Program-made: the position numbers and the translations under genes
Assembly: GCA_902363045.1 (NCBI GenBank)
Contig: CABIYX010000023.1
Location: forward strand, 1 to 59,382
Reading direction: 5' to 3'
DNA length: 59,382 nt
Source: Clostridiales bacterium
GTDB taxonomy: Bacteria > Bacillota > Clostridia > Oscillospirales > Oscillospiraceae
In this document: one piece after another, positions 58,088 to 59,382 of the stretch
How the letters are laid out: every line of letters begins with the position of its first letter
Position numbering within the stretch: the first letter of the stretch is position 1
Notes under the pieces: model-generated
What the model saw: the letters and a program-made list of their open reading frames with translations, nothing else
What the model was told of the DNA's origin: nothing
Database searches by the model: none

Positions 58088-58437
58088 GAAATTACACCAT
58101 AATTATTAAAGTAGTCCAAATTATCTGGGAAATAGCAAGGGCAGCCGAGCCAGTCAACGGTCAAGATGAACGGCGCATTTCATGCGCCGCCGTTGACAGC
58201 CCCGCCCGTCTTTGCTGATAAGTAATCAAGGCGAGAAAGCCCCAAAATGGCTTCCCCGCTATTTCAATTTTGGGAAAAGAAACGCCCTAAAATCAGAACG
58301 GGAGCGGCCAAGCACTTTGAGGGATTGGCCGCCTTGCCCACCCATTCAGCGGGACGGCGGGCGGCGGTCAAGGCCGGGTGCAAACCCGTTCATTTCAGCC
58401 TTGACGGTTGCCCGCTGTTCTGCTACTTTTCCGGGAG
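58088..58437. other. Structured non-coding stretch before the IS
   Basis: About 350 bases without a gene. GTCAACGG (58153-58160) and CCGTTGAC (58190-58197) enclose GGCGCAT and ATGCGCC (58172-58178, 58182-58188), a nested palindrome that could be a terminator-like or transfer-related structure. CTTGACGG and GTCAAGG-type words recur near 58366 and 58400. No clear T-run. Confidence 0.45.
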
Positions 58438-58513
58438 TGTGGCCACACTTCGGGACATTTTGGTATGCTCCCAATAAAGCAGACAGGAAAATAACATTGG
58501 GAGTGAATACAGG

Positions 58514-59191
58514 ATGGGCAAACGAAAAGAAGTTGCTTTTGAGGAAAAAGTCTCGCTGGTGGAGGAATATCTTGCAGGACGGCTGCGTATGCGGGAAGCG
58601 GCGCGTCGGGCCGGAGTGGGGCACACCACTATGGAGAGTTGGATCAGCCGGTATCGCTCGGAGGGAATTTCGGCATTGGAGGAGAATGGGAATCGCTCCA
58701 AACGGAAGTACAGCGAGGACTTCAAGCGCCAAGTGGCGGAGGAGTACCTGTCCGGTCAGGGCAGTTCCATGGCCATCGCGGAAAAGTATCATTTGCGCTC
58801 CGGGAATCTGGTATTGGACTGGGTAAAGGCGTATCATGAGAGAAACTCCAAGAGAGAAAGAGGAGGGACTATCATGAGGAACGACCACACCATAGAGGAA
58901 CGGCTGGAGGCGGTGCTGGCCTGTCTGGAGGGCGGCCGGACGCTCCAAGAGGTGGCGCAGGCACACCAAGTAGCCGTACAGACGCTGCGGAGCTGGGTGA
59001 AAAAGTATCAGGAGTTGGGTCCCGCGGGATTGGAGGACCGGCGTGGCAAGCGCCTGGCGGACCAAACGCCCCGGAGCCGGGATGAGGCCCTGCGGATCGA
59101 GAACGCCCGGTTGAAGAAGGAGAATGAATTGCTGAAAATGGAACTGTATCTGCGAAAAAAAGTGCAAGAGCTGGAAAGGGGGGATCGCTGA
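58514..59191 (+). CDS. IS3-family transposase OrfA (InsJ-like)
   Basis: A 225-residue DNA-binding transposase subunit with two or three helix-turn-helix units (LRMREAARRAGVGHTTMESW, SSMAIAEKYHLRSGNLVLDW, RTLQEVAQAHQVAVQTLRSW) and a C-terminal leucine-zipper-like helix (ARLKKENELLKMELYLRKKV). A run of seven A at 59155-59161 lies in the phase cgA AAA AAA, a -1 slippery site that would fuse it to OrfB. Confidence 0.88.
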   Translation: MGKRKEVAFEEKVSLVEEYLAGRLRMREAARRAGVGHTTMESWISRYRSEGISALEENGNRSKRKYSEDFKRQVAEEYLSGQGSSMAIAEKYHLRSGNLVLDWVKAYHERNSKRERGGTIMRNDHTIEERLEAVLACLEGGRTLQEVAQAHQVAVQTLRSWVKKYQELGPAGLEDRRGKRLADQTPRSRDEALRIENARLKKENELLKMELYLRKKVQELERGDR

Positions 59192-59382
59192 GGCAGTTTC
59201 GTCAGGAGCGGCAGTACGAGGCGGTGCGCCGCGGCGCAGAAGAGGAAGGTTTCCCCATAGGCGCGGCGTGCCGTGCACTGCATATTTCCCGGGCCAGCTA
59301 TTACCGGTGGCGCTCCGGGAAAGCCGGGGGCCGCGTCGCCGAGAATCAGCGCATCGCCCAGTTGGTGCAGGAGATCCACCGG
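59161..59382 (+). CDS. IS3-family transposase OrfB, partial
   Basis: The -1 frame after the A7 run reads LRQFRQERQYEAVRRGAEEE and RALHISRASYYRWRSGKAGG, then RIAQLVQEIHR at the window end. This is the start of the OrfB (DDE integrase) subunit. It has no good start codon of its own, so it is probably made as an OrfAB fusion. The DDE catalytic core is beyond the window. Confidence 0.85.

Larger units (their letters stand above)
58438..59382 (+). mobile_element. IS3-family (IS150-like) insertion sequence, cut by window end
   Basis: The left end probably starts with TGTGGCCACACTTCGGGACA at 58438, an IS3-type end. OrfA (58514-59191) and the start of orfB in the -1 frame follow. The right end lies outside the window. 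The exact boundary is inferred from position and the TG start. Confidence 0.75.

Noticed and set aside
1..59382. CRISPR array
   Set aside because: No regularly spaced direct repeats of 25-40 bases were seen; the repeats found are inverted repeats, att copies or short operator words.

Overview
The window looks like the accessory part of a high-GC gut Clostridia genome (Oscillospiraceae, Flavonifractor/Pseudoflavonifractor-like; inferred from GC-rich codon use, PBSX-type phage genes, Firmicutes-type mobile elements and a Kdp/TrkH potassium locus; not proven). It is a stack of inserted elements beside a potassium-uptake locus.

Region 1 (1-25983) is most of a contractile-tailed (myovirus, PBSX/Xkd-like) prophage: terminase large subunit, portal, ClpP-like protease, capsid, connectors, sheath, tube, frameshifted tail chaperone, tape measure, LysM hub protein, baseplate, fibres, holin, amidase, then a repressor and an ImmA/IrrE peptidase. 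The terminase is cut by the right end of what looks like an IS200/IS605-type element, and the tail terminator and tail tube each carry an in-frame TAG. Several reverse-strand or self-contained cargo units sit inside the late operon: DUF4160/DUF2442, a membrane protein, a RelB/YoeB toxin-antitoxin and a locus at 12564-12984 laid out like a type I toxin-antitoxin.

Region 2 (25939-38839) is a mobilizable element between two 45-nt copies of the 3' half of tRNA-Thr(GGT). It carries an integrase, a DUF6809-like protein, a MobC/relaxase module with an overprinted gene, a probable oriT, and a cargo operon: a sigma54 activator, an opine dehydrogenase, a permease, an aspartate aminotransferase (frameshifted) and an asparaginase. 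A HepT/MntA toxin-antitoxin sits at its right end. The cargo reads as a pathway for an asparagine/aspartate-derived opine: import, oxidative cleavage, deamidation, transamination.

Region 3 (38840-about 43300) is a decayed relative of region 2: two broken integrases, a broken HTH protein, a broken excisionase and other remnants.

Region 4 (43319-56073) is a reverse-strand potassium locus: a KdpD-like sensor without a kinase, two small peptides, kdpF, kdpA, kdpB, kdpC, a small membrane protein, trkH, a membrane-anchored periplasmic-binding-like protein, kdpD and kdpE. The two KdpD-like proteins have lost complementary parts. An ATTAAGA motif recurs at three promoters.

Region 5 (56575-59382) holds an XRE regulator, a zinc-ribbon protein, a structured non-coding stretch and the left part of an IS3-family (IS150-like) element with a frameshift signal, cut by the window end.
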